Assembly: GCF_900129665.1 (NCBI RefSeq)
Contig: NZ_FQWL01000010.1
Coordinates: forward strand, 1 to 64,000
Length of the DNA: 64,000 nt
Source of the DNA: Flagellimonas flava
GTDB taxonomy: Bacteria; Bacteroidota; Bacteroidia; Flavobacteriales; Flavobacteriaceae
Direction: 5' to 3'
The notes beneath the pieces are model-generated. The model searched no databases, was not told the DNA's origin, and saw only the letters and a program-made list of their open reading frames with translations. Shown in pieces: positions 45,084-53,571 of this stretch; position 1 is the first letter of the stretch, and each line of letters begins with the position of its first letter. Both the position numbers and the translations under genes were made by a program.

Positions 45084-46113
45084 ATTTCTTATACCTTAAC
45101 ACCTCCGAACGGCCCTTTTTAAAGATTTTATTGCTGACCTCCTTACCCTTTCGTAAGCGTTTTTGCTCCTCAAAAGGTAGCGCATGTACCTCTTTGCATT
45201 CTTTGGAGCAGCAGTCGTCCATGGCCTTGGCACACTCCTCGCATTGGATAAAGAGTAAATGGCAGGCCTCGTTGGCACAGTTTACATGTGTATCGCATGG
45301 CTTACCACATTGGTGGCAGTTGGAGATGATATCTTCCGAAATGCGCTCACCCCTTCGATGGTCGAATACAAAGTTTTTTCCCAAGAATTTGTTCTCCAAA
45401 CCTTCGGCTTTTACTTGGCGGGTGTACTCAATGATCCCACCTTCCAACTGAAATACATTTTTAAAGCCTTTGTGCTTGTAGTAAGCACTGGCCTTTTCGC
45501 AACGGATACCTCCAGTGCAGTACATCACCAGTTTTTTATCCTCTTTGTGTTCTTTTAGATTTTCCTCAATAATGTCCAAAGAATCCCGAAATGTATCCAC
45601 GTCCGGAGTTACGGCATTTTTAAAATGTCCGATCTCACTTTCATAGTGGTTGCGCATGTCCACAAGAACCGTATCCGGATCTTCAATGAGCTCGTTAAAC
45701 TTTTCGGCTCCAACATGTACTCCTTTGTTGGTCACATCAAAAGTGTCGTCGTTGAGGCCATCGGCCACAATTTTGTGCCGCACCTTCACCTTAAGTTTCA
45801 AGAAGGATTTGTTGTCCTGTTCCACGGCAATATTCAAACGAACGTTTTCCAGAAAAGTAATACTGTCCAAATGGGTCTTAAAGACCTCAAAGTTGTCGGC
45901 CGGAACGGAAAGTTGGGCATTGATGCCCTCATTGGCCACATAGATTCTTCCCAAGACATCCAGTTCGTCCCAAGCTATAAAAAGGTGGTTCCTTAAAATT
46001 TGGGGATTCCCTATGTGTGCATATTTATAGAAAGAGATGGTCAACCGGTCTTTGCCGGCCTCCTCAATAAGCTTTTCTCTTTCCTTTGCGCTTAACGTAT
46101 TGTACAGTTGCAT
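45082..46113 (-). CDS. trhO: tRNA uridine(34) hydroxylase TrhO (rhodanese-like)
   Basis: The 343-residue protein has an N-terminal TrhO domain and a rhodanese domain whose active-site loop is YCTGGIRCEKA (Cys199). A Cys-rich C-terminus (CHQCGKPC, CANEACHL, CEECAKAMDDCC) probably binds zinc. TrhO uses O2 to make 5-hydroxyuridine at wobble position 34 of some tRNAs. A -7 box lies at 46163-46170, and a terminator and structured RNA candidate lie further upstream. Confidence 0.9.
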   Translation of the reverse strand: MQLYNTLSAKEREKLIEEAGKDRLTISFYKYAHIGNPQILRNHLFIAWDELDVLGRIYVANEGINAQLSVPADNFEVFKTHLDSITFLENVRLNIAVEQDNKSFLKLKVKVRHKIVADGLNDDTFDVTNKGVHVGAEKFNELIEDPDTVLVDMRNHYESEIGHFKNAVTPDVDTFRDSLDIIEENLKEHKEDKKLVMYCTGGIRCEKASAYYKHKGFKNVFQLEGGIIEYTRQVKAEGLENKFLGKNFVFDHRRGERISEDIISNCHQCGKPCDTHVNCANEACHLLFIQCEECAKAMDDCCSKECKEVHALPFEEQKRLRKGKEVSNKIFKKGRSEVLRYKK

Positions 46114-46162
46114 GCTATACCAATAATTTAAGTTAAAGAATGAGTTCTAAAATAAAGTGGGG

Positions 46163-46170
46163 CAAAGTTA
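46163..46170 (-). promoter_or_regulatory. Candidate trhO -7 element
   Basis: On the minus strand TAACTTTG (plus CAAAGTTA) matches TAnnTTTG. The predicted start would be near 46157, about 44 nt before the trhO ATG. No clear -33 TTTG is seen at the usual 19-20 bp. Confidence 0.45.
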
Positions 46171-46184
46171 AACTTCTTGGGCAA

Positions 46185-46300
46185 AAAAGAAAAAGGGTTT
46201 CTAAAAAGAAACCCCTCCCAACCGATTAATCCTTTTTCATAGCGCAGAATTTCCCTTTTGCCAAAAGGCAACGAACGGTGTTACGCGTCCGCTATGATTA
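46185..46300 (-). ncRNA. Candidate structured RNA with intrinsic terminator
   Basis: TCATAGCG (46237-46244) and CGCTATGA (46290-46297) form a perfect 8-bp stem around a 45-nt interior that holds TTGCC-AAAA-GGCAA. On the minus strand this is followed by GGGTTTC-TTTTTA-GAAACCC (plus 46195-46214) and a T-rich tail, an intrinsic terminator. The element lies between trhO and recA. It could be a small RNA ending before the trhO promoter or a regulatory leader of trhO. No Rfam family is recognised. Confidence 0.45.
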
Positions 46301-46403
46301 TTCGAGTTAGTACAAACAAGATACAGTTGTTCAAAAAGGTTGCGTTGGGCTGTTGTTGGGTGGCAAAAGAAATGGTATTTTAGCCTTCCTAACATTGATA
46401 ATT

Positions 46404-47411
46404 ATGAGCAGCGAGAAAGAAGCAAAGCTAAAAGCCTTAAAACTAACATTGGACAAATTGGACAAGACCTATGGCAAGGGTGCCGTAATGAAGATGGGCG
46501 ACAGTGTTGTAGAGGATGTGGAGGTAATTCCTTCAGGATCTTTGGGCTTGGATATTGCTTTAGGTGTTGGAGGATATCCCCGCGGAAGGGTAATAGAAAT
46601 CTATGGTCCGGAATCTTCTGGTAAGACAACGCTTACCCTGCATGCCATAGCCGAGGCCCAAAAAAATGGAGGTATCGCCGCTTTTATTGATGCGGAACAT
46701 GCTTTTGACCGTTTTTATGCTCAAAAACTGGGTGTGGATATAGATAACCTGATCATCTCCCAACCCGATCATGGGGAGCAGGCCTTGGAAATAGCCGATA
46801 ACCTGATTCGCTCCGGCGCTATAGATATTGTTATTATAGATTCTGTGGCCGCCCTGACACCCAAGAGTGAAATTGAAGGGGAAATGGGAGATTCCAAAAT
46901 GGGATTGCATGCCCGTTTAATGTCTCAAGCTTTACGAAAGTTGACCTCAACCATCAGCAAAACCAACTGTACGGTAGTCTTCATTAACCAATTGCGTGAA
47001 AAAATTGGGGTTATGTTTGGAAACCCGGAAACCACAACAGGTGGAAATGCACTTAAGTTCTACGCCTCGGTAAGGTTGGATATCCGCCGTTCCACGCAAA
47101 TCAAGGATACGGACGGGACCGTACAAGGGAACAAAACCCGTGTAAAAGTGGTGAAGAACAAAGTGGCGCCGCCCTTTAAGACCGCAGAATTCGACATTAT
47201 GTACGGTGAAGGGGTCTCCAAAATAGGAGAAATCCTGGATCTTGGCGTGGCTTACGAAATCGTGAAAAAGAGCGGTTCCTGGTTCAGTTATGGTGAAACA
47301 AAATTGGGTCAAGGACGGGATGCGGTAAAAGCCTTGTTAGCCGATAATCCCGAGTTATCTGAAGAGCTTGAAGCCAAAATCAAGGAGGCGATCGCCTTGG
47401 TAAACGCCTAA
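46404..47411 (+). CDS. recA: RecA recombinase
   Basis: The ATG at 46404 ([14 protein letters not shown]) is chosen over an upstream in-frame ATG that adds non-conserved residues. The 335-residue protein has Walker [11 protein letters not shown], the Walker B region [24 protein letters not shown], loop L2 [23 protein letters not shown] and MKMGD near the start. It pairs homologous DNA and triggers LexA cleavage. A promoter-like TATTTTAG lies at 46376-46383, 21 bp upstream. Confidence 0.98.
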   Translation: MSSEKEAKLKALKLTLDKLDKTYGKGAVMKMGDSVVEDVEVIPSGSLGLDIALGVGGYPRGRVIEIYGPESSGKTTLTLHAIAEAQKNGGIAAFIDAEHAFDRFYAQKLGVDIDNLIISQPDHGEQALEIADNLIRSGAIDIVIIDSVAALTPKSEIEGEMGDSKMGLHARLMSQALRKLTSTISKTNCTVVFINQLREKIGVMFGNPETTTGGNALKFYASVRLDIRRSTQIKDTDGTVQGNKTRVKVVKNKVAPPFKTAEFDIMYGEGVSKIGEILDLGVAYEIVKKSGSWFSYGETKLGQGRDAVKALLADNPELSEELEAKIKEAIALVNA

Positions 47412-47510
47412 ACCCACTCCATACTTTCCATTGCTTCTCCCAAAGGTTGTGAAAAACATACGCAACCCTTGTCTTTACTATTCATCTAGAGGATAAAAAA
47501 AGGAATTTTT

Positions 47511-47933
47511 ATGATGAAAAAGGCGATGGTGCTGTTAATGCTATTGGGGGTGGCCGGCCTGTTCAGTGGATGCGAACTGGATGATGGGCAAAACTTCCAT
47601 TTTACGACACTGTCCATTGTGGATGTCACGCTGCCAGAATCATTTGAACTTAACAAAACCTACGACATTGAAGTGACCTATGTGAGACCCGATGCCTGTA
47701 CATTCTTTGAAGGCTTTGAGGTAACCCGTACCGGACAAACCGATAGGGATGTGGTCGTTATAGGTTCTGTTTTTACCGATGAGCAGGCCTGCGCACAGGT
47801 AATTCAAGAAGTAAGTGCTACATTTGAGTTTCAGGTCATTTATTCCGGGGAATACCACTTCAGGTTTTTTTCCGGAAGGGATACCAATGACAATGCAAAC
47901 TTTTTGGAATTCACAGTTCCTGTGGTAGAATAA
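47511..47933 (+). CDS. Small hypothetical lipoprotein
   Basis: The 140-residue lipoprotein has lipobox GLFSGC (Cys21) and about 110 residues of beta-strand-like sequence with three Cys (DACTFFEGF, DEQACAQ). The pattern DVTLPESFELNKTYDIEVTYVRP suggests an Ig-like sandwich. It is not assigned to a family. It lies 100 bp after recA and 38 bp before the sigma factor gene and may belong to the sigma operon. Confidence 0.65.
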   Translation: MMKKAMVLLMLLGVAGLFSGCELDDGQNFHFTTLSIVDVTLPESFELNKTYDIEVTYVRPDACTFFEGFEVTRTGQTDRDVVVIGSVFTDEQACAQVIQEVSATFEFQVIYSGEYHFRFFSGRDTNDNANFLEFTVPVVE

Positions 47934-47971
47934 GCATTAATAGATATCAATAATCCAAAATTGACCAACAT

Positions 47972-48502
47972 TTGGATCTTGAAGAGCTGATACATAACTG
48001 CAAAAAAGGCAAGAGACAGGCGCAAGCCGAATTGTACCGGAAATATTCCGGTATTCTTTTCGGTATGTGTCTTAAATATTCTAGGAACCGTACAGAGGCG
48101 GAAGATAATTTGCACGACAGTTTTATGACCATCTTCAGCAAGATGGATCAATACAATTTTAACGGGTCATTTGAAGGATGGATCAAAAGGATAACGGTGA
48201 ATACCGTGCTCCAGAAATTTAGAAAGGAACAATACCTCAACGTGGTATCAGAAAACGTTGGAGAAGAAATAGAGGTGGACACCGAGCAAATGGACGTAAG
48301 TCTGTCCACTCTTTTGGGCTACATACAAGAGCTGCCCAACAAGTATAGGATAACGTTCAACCTTTACGTGTTGGATGGCTATAGCCATAAAGAAATAAGT
48401 GAGATGTTGGGAACATCCACTGGAACCTCAAAATCCAATTTGGCCAGGGCCAAGATGATTTTAAGGGAGAAAATAGAAAAAGAAAATATAAACATTGCTT
48501 AA
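47972..48502 (+). CDS. ECF RNA polymerase sigma factor (TTG start)
   Basis: The 176-residue sigma-70 family protein has region 2 (GKRQAQAELYRKYSGILFGMCLKYSRNRTEAEDNLHDSF) and region 4 (LNQ-like LPNKYRITFNLYVLDGYSHKEISEMLGTSTGTSKSNLARAK). It begins at TTG; the only upstream in-frame codon choice before a stop is ATT at 47960, and no ATG is available. The next gene starts at the base after its stop, so a co-translated regulator is expected. ECF factors respond to envelope stress in this phylum. Confidence 0.88.
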   Translation: MDLEELIHNCKKGKRQAQAELYRKYSGILFGMCLKYSRNRTEAEDNLHDSFMTIFSKMDQYNFNGSFEGWIKRITVNTVLQKFRKEQYLNVVSENVGEEIEVDTEQMDVSLSTLLGYIQELPNKYRITFNLYVLDGYSHKEISEMLGTSTGTSKSNLARAKMILREKIEKENINIA

Positions 48503-50080
48503 ATGGGGAAAAAGAATTTAGAGCAATTGTTCAGGGAAAAGTTAGGGGACTTTCATGAGGTTCCAGATGAAAAGGTCTGGAAATCCATAGAGGCTTCCCT
48601 GGACAAAAAGAAACGGAAAAGGGTAGTGCCCATTTGGTGGCAACTCGGTGGAGTTGCGGCCGTATTGGCCATCCTATTGTACGTCTTTGGGCCTTTCGGC
48701 AACGAAGTCGTTGATGAACAGATTCAGGTTACAGAAACCGAAAATAAGAGAACTACAGAACCAGAAAACAATACTGCAGATGAGCTCCTAAATTCTGCAG
48801 ATGTTTCGGGTGACGAAGGTTTGGCTAATACGGAAGAGAGCGCGGATTCTTCAAAAGAGGAAAATGCCGTAGCCGAAACCTCCGAGGATGCTATTGATAA
48901 TCTCCAAAAGAACCAAAGCCGTACCAATACGCAATTGGCCGTCTCGGATTCCGAGAAAAAGAAGAATACTTCTGATCAGAAGCAATTGGCTCCCTTAGAA
49001 TCAAATAAAGATGTCCGAACCACCGAAGTGGTGGATGCCGGAATGGAAAAAGCGGGGGAAAATAGTATCAACGAAAACTCGGAAGCCGTTGCATCCGATA
49101 TTACCCAGCATCAGTTTGATACGGAAAAGAAAGACTTGTTTAAGACCACTACTGAGGAAAAGGAAACGGTGGCAGAAAACAAAAATCTGGACCAGTCGCT
49201 GGAAAATAAAGACCCATCCTTTATGCTAAAGGAGAAGAATGAGGAAAAGGAGGTCGTGGCATTGCAAGAAGAAGAAACGGAAAAAGAAGATGACCGACCC
49301 TCCATTTATGATGTGATAGCCAAACAGGAAGAAGAGGCCGTTGCCCAAAACTCTACAGGAAACAAATGGTCCATCGGTCCGTCCGTTGCACCTGTTTACT
49401 TCAGTGCTTCCGGTGAGGGGTCTCCGGTACATTCCAATTTTGCGGCCAATTCCAAGTCCGGTAATGTGGATTTAAGTTATGGCCTCACCGTAGCCTATGA
49501 AATTGGCAAAAAGCTCAAGGTACGTTCAGGGGTGCATCGGGTCAATTTTGGATACGATACCAATGATGTGGTCTTCTCATCTTCATTGAATGGGTCGGCA
49601 GACCAAATTGATAATATTGATTACAGCCGTACCTCCAGAAACGTTGTAGTGGAAAGCAAAGACAATAGTTCCTTAAATTCGGACTCTCCAGAATTTGCCG
49701 CAGCGGAAAGCGCTGTTTTGGATGGCAAAATGGTTCAGCAGTTGGGTTATGTGGAAGTTCCGGTTGAATTGAACTACAGTCTTATCGATAAGAAGTTTGG
49801 GGTTAATCTCATTGGAGGGGTCAGTTCTTTGTTCCTAGTGGACAATTCGGTGCTCCTAGAATCAGAGGGCCTAGTCACCGAAATGGGCGAGGCCAACAAT
49901 GTGAACTCACTCAATTTCAGCACCAATATAGGAGTTGGGCTCAATTACGAATTCTCACCAAAAGTACAATTGAACTTGGAACCGGTATTTAAGTACCAGC
50001 TGAATACCTTTTCGGACACAGCAGGTTCTTTTAGACCTTTTTCCGTGGGCGTGTACAGTGGTGTAAGTTTTAAATTTTAA
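48503..50080 (+). CDS. Probable membrane-spanning anti-sigma factor with beta-barrel C-terminus
   Basis: The 525-residue protein begins with about 42 cytosolic residues (NLEQLFREKLGDFHEVPDEKVW), then one membrane helix (43-63). A long acidic Asn/Glu-rich linker follows (about 70-290), and then a C-terminal domain of about 230 residues resembling an outer-membrane beta-barrel, ending in FSVGVYSGVSFKF with terminal Phe. This order matches the recently described dual-membrane-spanning anti-sigma factors of Bacteroides. The start directly follows the sigma gene stop. It would sense the outer membrane and hold sigma at the inner membrane; function here is inference. A terminator follows. Confidence 0.78.
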   Translation: MGKKNLEQLFREKLGDFHEVPDEKVWKSIEASLDKKKRKRVVPIWWQLGGVAAVLAILLYVFGPFGNEVVDEQIQVTETENKRTTEPENNTADELLNSADVSGDEGLANTEESADSSKEENAVAETSEDAIDNLQKNQSRTNTQLAVSDSEKKKNTSDQKQLAPLESNKDVRTTEVVDAGMEKAGENSINENSEAVASDITQHQFDTEKKDLFKTTTEEKETVAENKNLDQSLENKDPSFMLKEKNEEKEVVALQEEETEKEDDRPSIYDVIAKQEEEAVAQNSTGNKWSIGPSVAPVYFSASGEGSPVHSNFAANSKSGNVDLSYGLTVAYEIGKKLKVRSGVHRVNFGYDTNDVVFSSSLNGSADQIDNIDYSRTSRNVVVESKDNSSLNSDSPEFAAAESAVLDGKMVQQLGYVEVPVELNYSLIDKKFGVNLIGGVSSLFLVDNSVLLESEGLVTEMGEANNVNSLNFSTNIGVGLNYEFSPKVQLNLEPVFKYQLNTFSDTAGSFRPFSVGVYSGVSFKF

Positions 50081-50155
50081 GGATTTATAAGAACCTTCGA
50101 CAGGTCCAAATAAGAAGTTGGTTAGGAAGATTGCCCCTTAAGGCAATCACAAAGT

Positions 50156-50181
50156 GCCCCGCTTAAAGCGGGGCGTTTTTT
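50156..50181 (+). terminator. Terminator after the sigma/anti-sigma operon
   Basis: GCCCCGCTT (50156-50164) and AAGCGGGGC (50166-50174) form a nine-pair stem with a one-base loop, followed by GTTTTTT. A second hairpin, ATTGCC...GGCAAT, lies just upstream near 50130. Confidence 0.9.
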
Positions 50182-50275
50182 ATTCTGCACTTTGCATCAA
50201 ACATTTTACCTAGGTACAAAAACAGGGTTTTGAAAAAAATTACTATTTTGAACTCCCTTCTTAAGTCCCAATCCC

Positions 50276-51442
50276 TTGAAAACCGAACAATTTGACGACA
50301 TTCTTATCTATTTTTCCAAATCACTTTTGGGAAAGGAAGACGAGGATCAAATTCTATGGGATTTGGCCAAAAACTGCATTGCCAAATTGGGTTTTGTGGA
50401 CTGCGTAATCTATCTGATAGATGAAAACCATAAATTTTTGGTGCAAAAAGCTGCCTATGGACCAAAAAACCCAAAGGACCATAAGCTGTACAATCCGGTT
50501 GAAATTGCGGTGGGCGAGGGAATCACCGGAGCCGTTGCACTATCCGGAAAAGCGGAGATTATTGGGGATACCTCCAAGGATAAACGTTACATAGTGGATG
50601 ATGACCATCGACTATCAGAAATCTGCGTGCCCATCGCCCATGAAAAAATCATTTATGGGGTAATAGATTGTGAGCATCCGGAAAAGGGTTTCTTCACCCA
50701 ACAACATCTAAAAATGCTTTCGGCCATAGCTTCTATTTGTGCCATCAAAATTAAAAGTGTGAGAGCCAACAATGCCCTTCGGGAAAAGCAGGAAAGTTTG
50801 CTTAAGATCAAGGAGGAAATGTTGGAATTACGGTTGAAAGTATTGAACTCCCAATTAAACCCACATTTTGTTTTTAATGCCCTGAACGCTATCCAGTACT
50901 ATGTTACCCTTGGAAACAAAAAGGCCACGCTTGAATATTTGTCTGCCATAAGCAAATTATTGCGGTTTCATTTGAAACATCTAGATCGGGAAATGCTAGA
51001 TCTTAAGGATGAGATTACTATGCTAGAGCTGTACTTGAAATTGCAAAAACTTCGCTATGAAGAGCATTTTGATTATGACATCATATTGGTCGAAGACGAG
51101 GTTAAGTTGGAGGCTGTAATTCCTTCGTTTGTGATTCAACCTCTACTTGAAAACCTTATAGAGGCTATCATGTCGGACCCCCGAGAAAAACAAAAATTGG
51201 ATATCCATTTCATAATAGCCCAAGCCGAAATAATTGTGAATGTTACATACAAGGAAGATCCTGGAAGCCGGTTAATGGAAACCACACCCAGATATTCGGC
51301 CAAGGTGGCCCAATGGCAAGACCAGGTACGCTTGCTCAACTCAGTTAAACGGTATGGTATTAAAAAGGAAGAGGACTATGTAACAAAGAATGGGAATTCC
51401 TATTTAAGAACAAGTCTCAGATTGCCCAATCTATCCTCATAA
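50276..51442 (+). CDS. GAF domain LytS-like histidine kinase with degenerate ATPase domain
   Basis: The 388-residue cytosolic protein starts at TTG; no in-frame ATG is nearby. Residues 1-165 are a GAF domain, 166-190 a coiled linker, and 190-270 a LytS/YehU-type kinase domain (PF06580) with the phospho-acceptor His197 in LNSQLNPHFVFNALNAIQ. The ATPase part is decayed: the N-box is QPLLENLIEAI instead of a VENAIKHG type, and no DNGxG motif follows. It may be a signalling partner without kinase activity. LytTR regulators are the usual partners of this kinase class. Confidence 0.8.
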   Translation: MKTEQFDDILIYFSKSLLGKEDEDQILWDLAKNCIAKLGFVDCVIYLIDENHKFLVQKAAYGPKNPKDHKLYNPVEIAVGEGITGAVALSGKAEIIGDTSKDKRYIVDDDHRLSEICVPIAHEKIIYGVIDCEHPEKGFFTQQHLKMLSAIASICAIKIKSVRANNALREKQESLLKIKEEMLELRLKVLNSQLNPHFVFNALNAIQYYVTLGNKKATLEYLSAISKLLRFHLKHLDREMLDLKDEITMLELYLKLQKLRYEEHFDYDIILVEDEVKLEAVIPSFVIQPLLENLIEAIMSDPREKQKLDIHFIIAQAEIIVNVTYKEDPGSRLMETTPRYSAKVAQWQDQVRLLNSVKRYGIKKEEDYVTKNGNSYLRTSLRLPNLSS

Positions 51443-51485
51443 ATTTCGATTTTCCCTATATTATAATCCAGAACTAAGTTTCAAG

Positions 51486-52217
51486 CTAGCTAAGCTCCTT
51501 TAATATCACCTCCCTCACTTCTTCCCGTAAGGTAGATTTATCCTCTTCTGCCAAAATTCCTGTCTCAAAAAACCGATGCACCTTAGCCCGGACCCGGCCT
51601 GGACCTCCACTAAAAAATGAAAATGAAAATCGCTTTTTGTTATCATAAAAAGTCATGGGTACCACAGGTATTTTATGCGCAATGGCCATTTTAAAGGCCC
51701 CATCCTTAAACTCATCCAAGATTACATCCTCTTCAGGCACTCCACCCTCCGGAAAAATGCAGATACTTAAGCCCTGATCCAGACGTCGCTGAGCGCGAAG
51801 GTATACCCCTGTCCTGCTTCTAATACTGTCGCGATCCACCATAATGCAGACCCGCTTGTAGAAAAATCCAAAAACTGGAATTTTGACCAGTTCTTTCTTT
51901 CCCACAAAAACAAAAGGATTTTTGCTTACCACCAACATCAGCATAATGTCCAGCATACTGGTGTGGTTGGACACCAGCATATAACTTTTCCGCTTTTCCA
52001 TTCGCTGTTCTCTTGTAATTTTTGGGAAACAACCCATTCCATAAAGAATAGGTCTTGCCCAAAGGTTCCTGGCCAACCAAAAGAATTGGGAATATGTTTT
52101 TTCAGATAGGGTGGTCAACAATAAAAAAGGAAAGAAAATAAAGATGGGAAGGGCTACCAATAGGTAAAACCAAATTCGGTACAGGGCATACCCAATGTTC
52201 CTGAAAAATTGAACCAT
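51486..52217 (-). CDS. plsC: 1-acyl-sn-glycerol-3-phosphate acyltransferase
   Basis: The 243-residue membrane-bound acyltransferase has NHTSMLDIML (HX4D), a middle GKKELVKIPVFGFFYKR and PEGGVPEED. It acylates lysophosphatidic acid to phosphatidic acid. An N-terminal membrane helix is present (residues 13-35). The -7 element (plus 52222-52229) almost abuts the start codon. The PlsC name follows the family; other lysophospholipid acyltransferases share the motifs. Confidence 0.88.
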   Translation of the reverse strand: MVQFFRNIGYALYRIWFYLLVALPIFIFFPFLLLTTLSEKTYSQFFWLARNLWARPILYGMGCFPKITREQRMEKRKSYMLVSNHTSMLDIMLMLVVSKNPFVFVGKKELVKIPVFGFFYKRVCIMVDRDSIRSRTGVYLRAQRRLDQGLSICIFPEGGVPEEDVILDEFKDGAFKMAIAHKIPVVPMTFYDNKKRFSFSFFSGGPGRVRAKVHRFFETGILAEEDKSTLREEVREVILKELS

Positions 52218-52221
52218 GTTT

Positions 52222-52229
52222 CAAAAGTA
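52222..52229 (-). promoter_or_regulatory. plsC -7 element next to the start codon
   Basis: On the minus strand TACTTTTG (plus CAAAAGTA) matches TAnnTTTG and ends 4 bp before the ATG at 52217, the same geometry as thiL. This predicts a leaderless or very short-leader mRNA. Confidence 0.5.
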
Positions 52230-52273
52230 GAATTTTTGAATATCTTTAGGGAAACAACCTTAAAAACTTGATT

Positions 52274-52516
52274 ATGGGAATTTTGTATGCCATTTTAATC
52301 GGGGCTGCTGCAGGATGGCTGGCCGGTAAAATTATGAAAGGGGGCGGTTTTGGCGCACTTATTAATATTATTTTGGGTATTGTTGGTGGTGCTGTGGGCA
52401 ATTGGCTTTTTGGTACTTTGGGCATCCAAATCGGCTCAGGATTGGTAGGCGACTTGATCACCGGGGTTATAGGTGCGGTGGTGATTCTTTTTGTGGCGGG
52501 ACTATTTAAAAAGTAA
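52274..52516 (+). CDS. GlsB/YeaQ/YmgE family membrane protein
   Basis: The 80-residue protein starts at the ATG at 52274. It has three glycine-rich membrane helices with LIGAAAGWLAGKIMKGGGFG and NIILGIVGGAVGNWLFG, the signature of the transglycosylase-associated small membrane protein family. These are stress-induced in some bacteria. It lies between plsC and trpS, with a terminator behind it. Exact role unknown. Confidence 0.88.
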   Translation: MGILYAILIGAAAGWLAGKIMKGGGFGALINIILGIVGGAVGNWLFGTLGIQIGSGLVGDLITGVIGAVVILFVAGLFKK

Positions 52517-52536
52517 TTCTGAACATTTTATTTATA

Positions 52537-52558
52537 AGCGGCCCTAGGCTGCTTTTTT
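52537..52558 (+). terminator. Terminator between the GlsB-like gene and trpS
   Basis: AGCGGCC (52537-52543) and GGCTGCT (52547-52553) form a seven-pair stem with one G-U pair and a CTA loop, then T6. Confidence 0.75.
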
Positions 52559-52600
52559 AATCCCTGCTGGATTGTTACTTTTACGGCCTAAATACTTGTT

Positions 52601-53569
52601 ATGGCCAGAATTTTAACGGGAATCCAAAGTACGGGAACCCCACATTTGGGTAATATTTTGGGTGCTATTATGCCCGCCATTCAAATGGCGCAGGACCCCA
52701 AAAACGAGTCCTTTCTGTTTATTGCGGATATGCATTCCCTTACCCAAATTAAAAATGGGGAGGAACTCCGTAACAACACCTATGCCACCGCTGCCACATG
52801 GCTGGCCTTTGGGTTGGATATTGATAAAACCGTTTTTTACCGTCAAAGTGATGTGCCCCAGGTAACAGAATTGGCCTGGTACTTGAGCTGTTTCTTTCCG
52901 TATCAACGCCTTACCCTGGCCCATTCCTTCAAGGACAAGGCTGATCGACTGGAAGATGTAAACGCCGGATTGTTTACCTACCCTATGTTGATGGCCGCGG
53001 ATATTTTATTGTACGATGCCCATGTGGTGCCCGTTGGAAAAGATCAACTGCAGCACTTGGAAATGACGCGCGATGTAGCCTCCCGGTTCCACCACCAGTT
53101 TGGAGAAACCTTTGTGTTGCCCGATGCCAAGGTACAGGAAGAGACCATGTACGTTCCCGGCACGGACGGGGAGAAAATGAGCAAGAGCAAAGGAAATATT
53201 ATCAACCTATTCCAGCCTGATAAAAAATTGCGAAAACAGCTTATGGGGATTGTAACGGATAGCACCCCGATGGAAGAACCAAAAGACCCTTCCAAGGATA
53301 ATGTATTCGCCCTTTATAGGATTTTGGCCCAACCCGATCAGATTGAGGAAATGAGTGCCAACTATTTGGCAGGAAACTATGGCTATGGCCACGCCAAACA
53401 AGCTCTTTACGAAGTAATCCTAGAGAAATTTGCCGAACCCCGTGAGCGATTTGAATACTACATGAATCATCTCAACGAAGTTGATGAAGCTTTGGCCATT
53501 GGCGCTGAAAAAGCTAGGAAGGTGGCCGATGGGGTATTGGAACGGGTCCGTGAAAAACTAGGGTATTAA
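52601..53569 (+). CDS. trpS: Tryptophanyl-tRNA synthetase
   Basis: The 322-residue class I synthetase has a HIGH-like motif, TGTPHLGNILGA, and a KMSKS motif in GEKMSKSKGN. ADMHSLTQI and PMLMAADILLYDAHVVPVGKDQLQH are typical of TrpRS. It charges tRNA-Trp. Its stop is 2 bp from the converging dprA stop. No T-box-like leader is seen. Confidence 0.97.
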   Translation: MARILTGIQSTGTPHLGNILGAIMPAIQMAQDPKNESFLFIADMHSLTQIKNGEELRNNTYATAATWLAFGLDIDKTVFYRQSDVPQVTELAWYLSCFFPYQRLTLAHSFKDKADRLEDVNAGLFTYPMLMAADILLYDAHVVPVGKDQLQHLEMTRDVASRFHHQFGETFVLPDAKVQEETMYVPGTDGEKMSKSKGNIINLFQPDKKLRKQLMGIVTDSTPMEEPKDPSKDNVFALYRILAQPDQIEEMSANYLAGNYGYGHAKQALYEVILEKFAEPRERFEYYMNHLNEVDEALAIGAEKARKVADGVLERVREKLGY

Positions 53570-53571
53570 GC

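Noticed and set aside
46163..46300. Known riboswitch upstream of trhO
   Set aside because: I compared the sequence from memory with cobalamin, FMN, TPP, SAM and preQ1 core motifs and found no convincing match; reported only as an unassigned structure.
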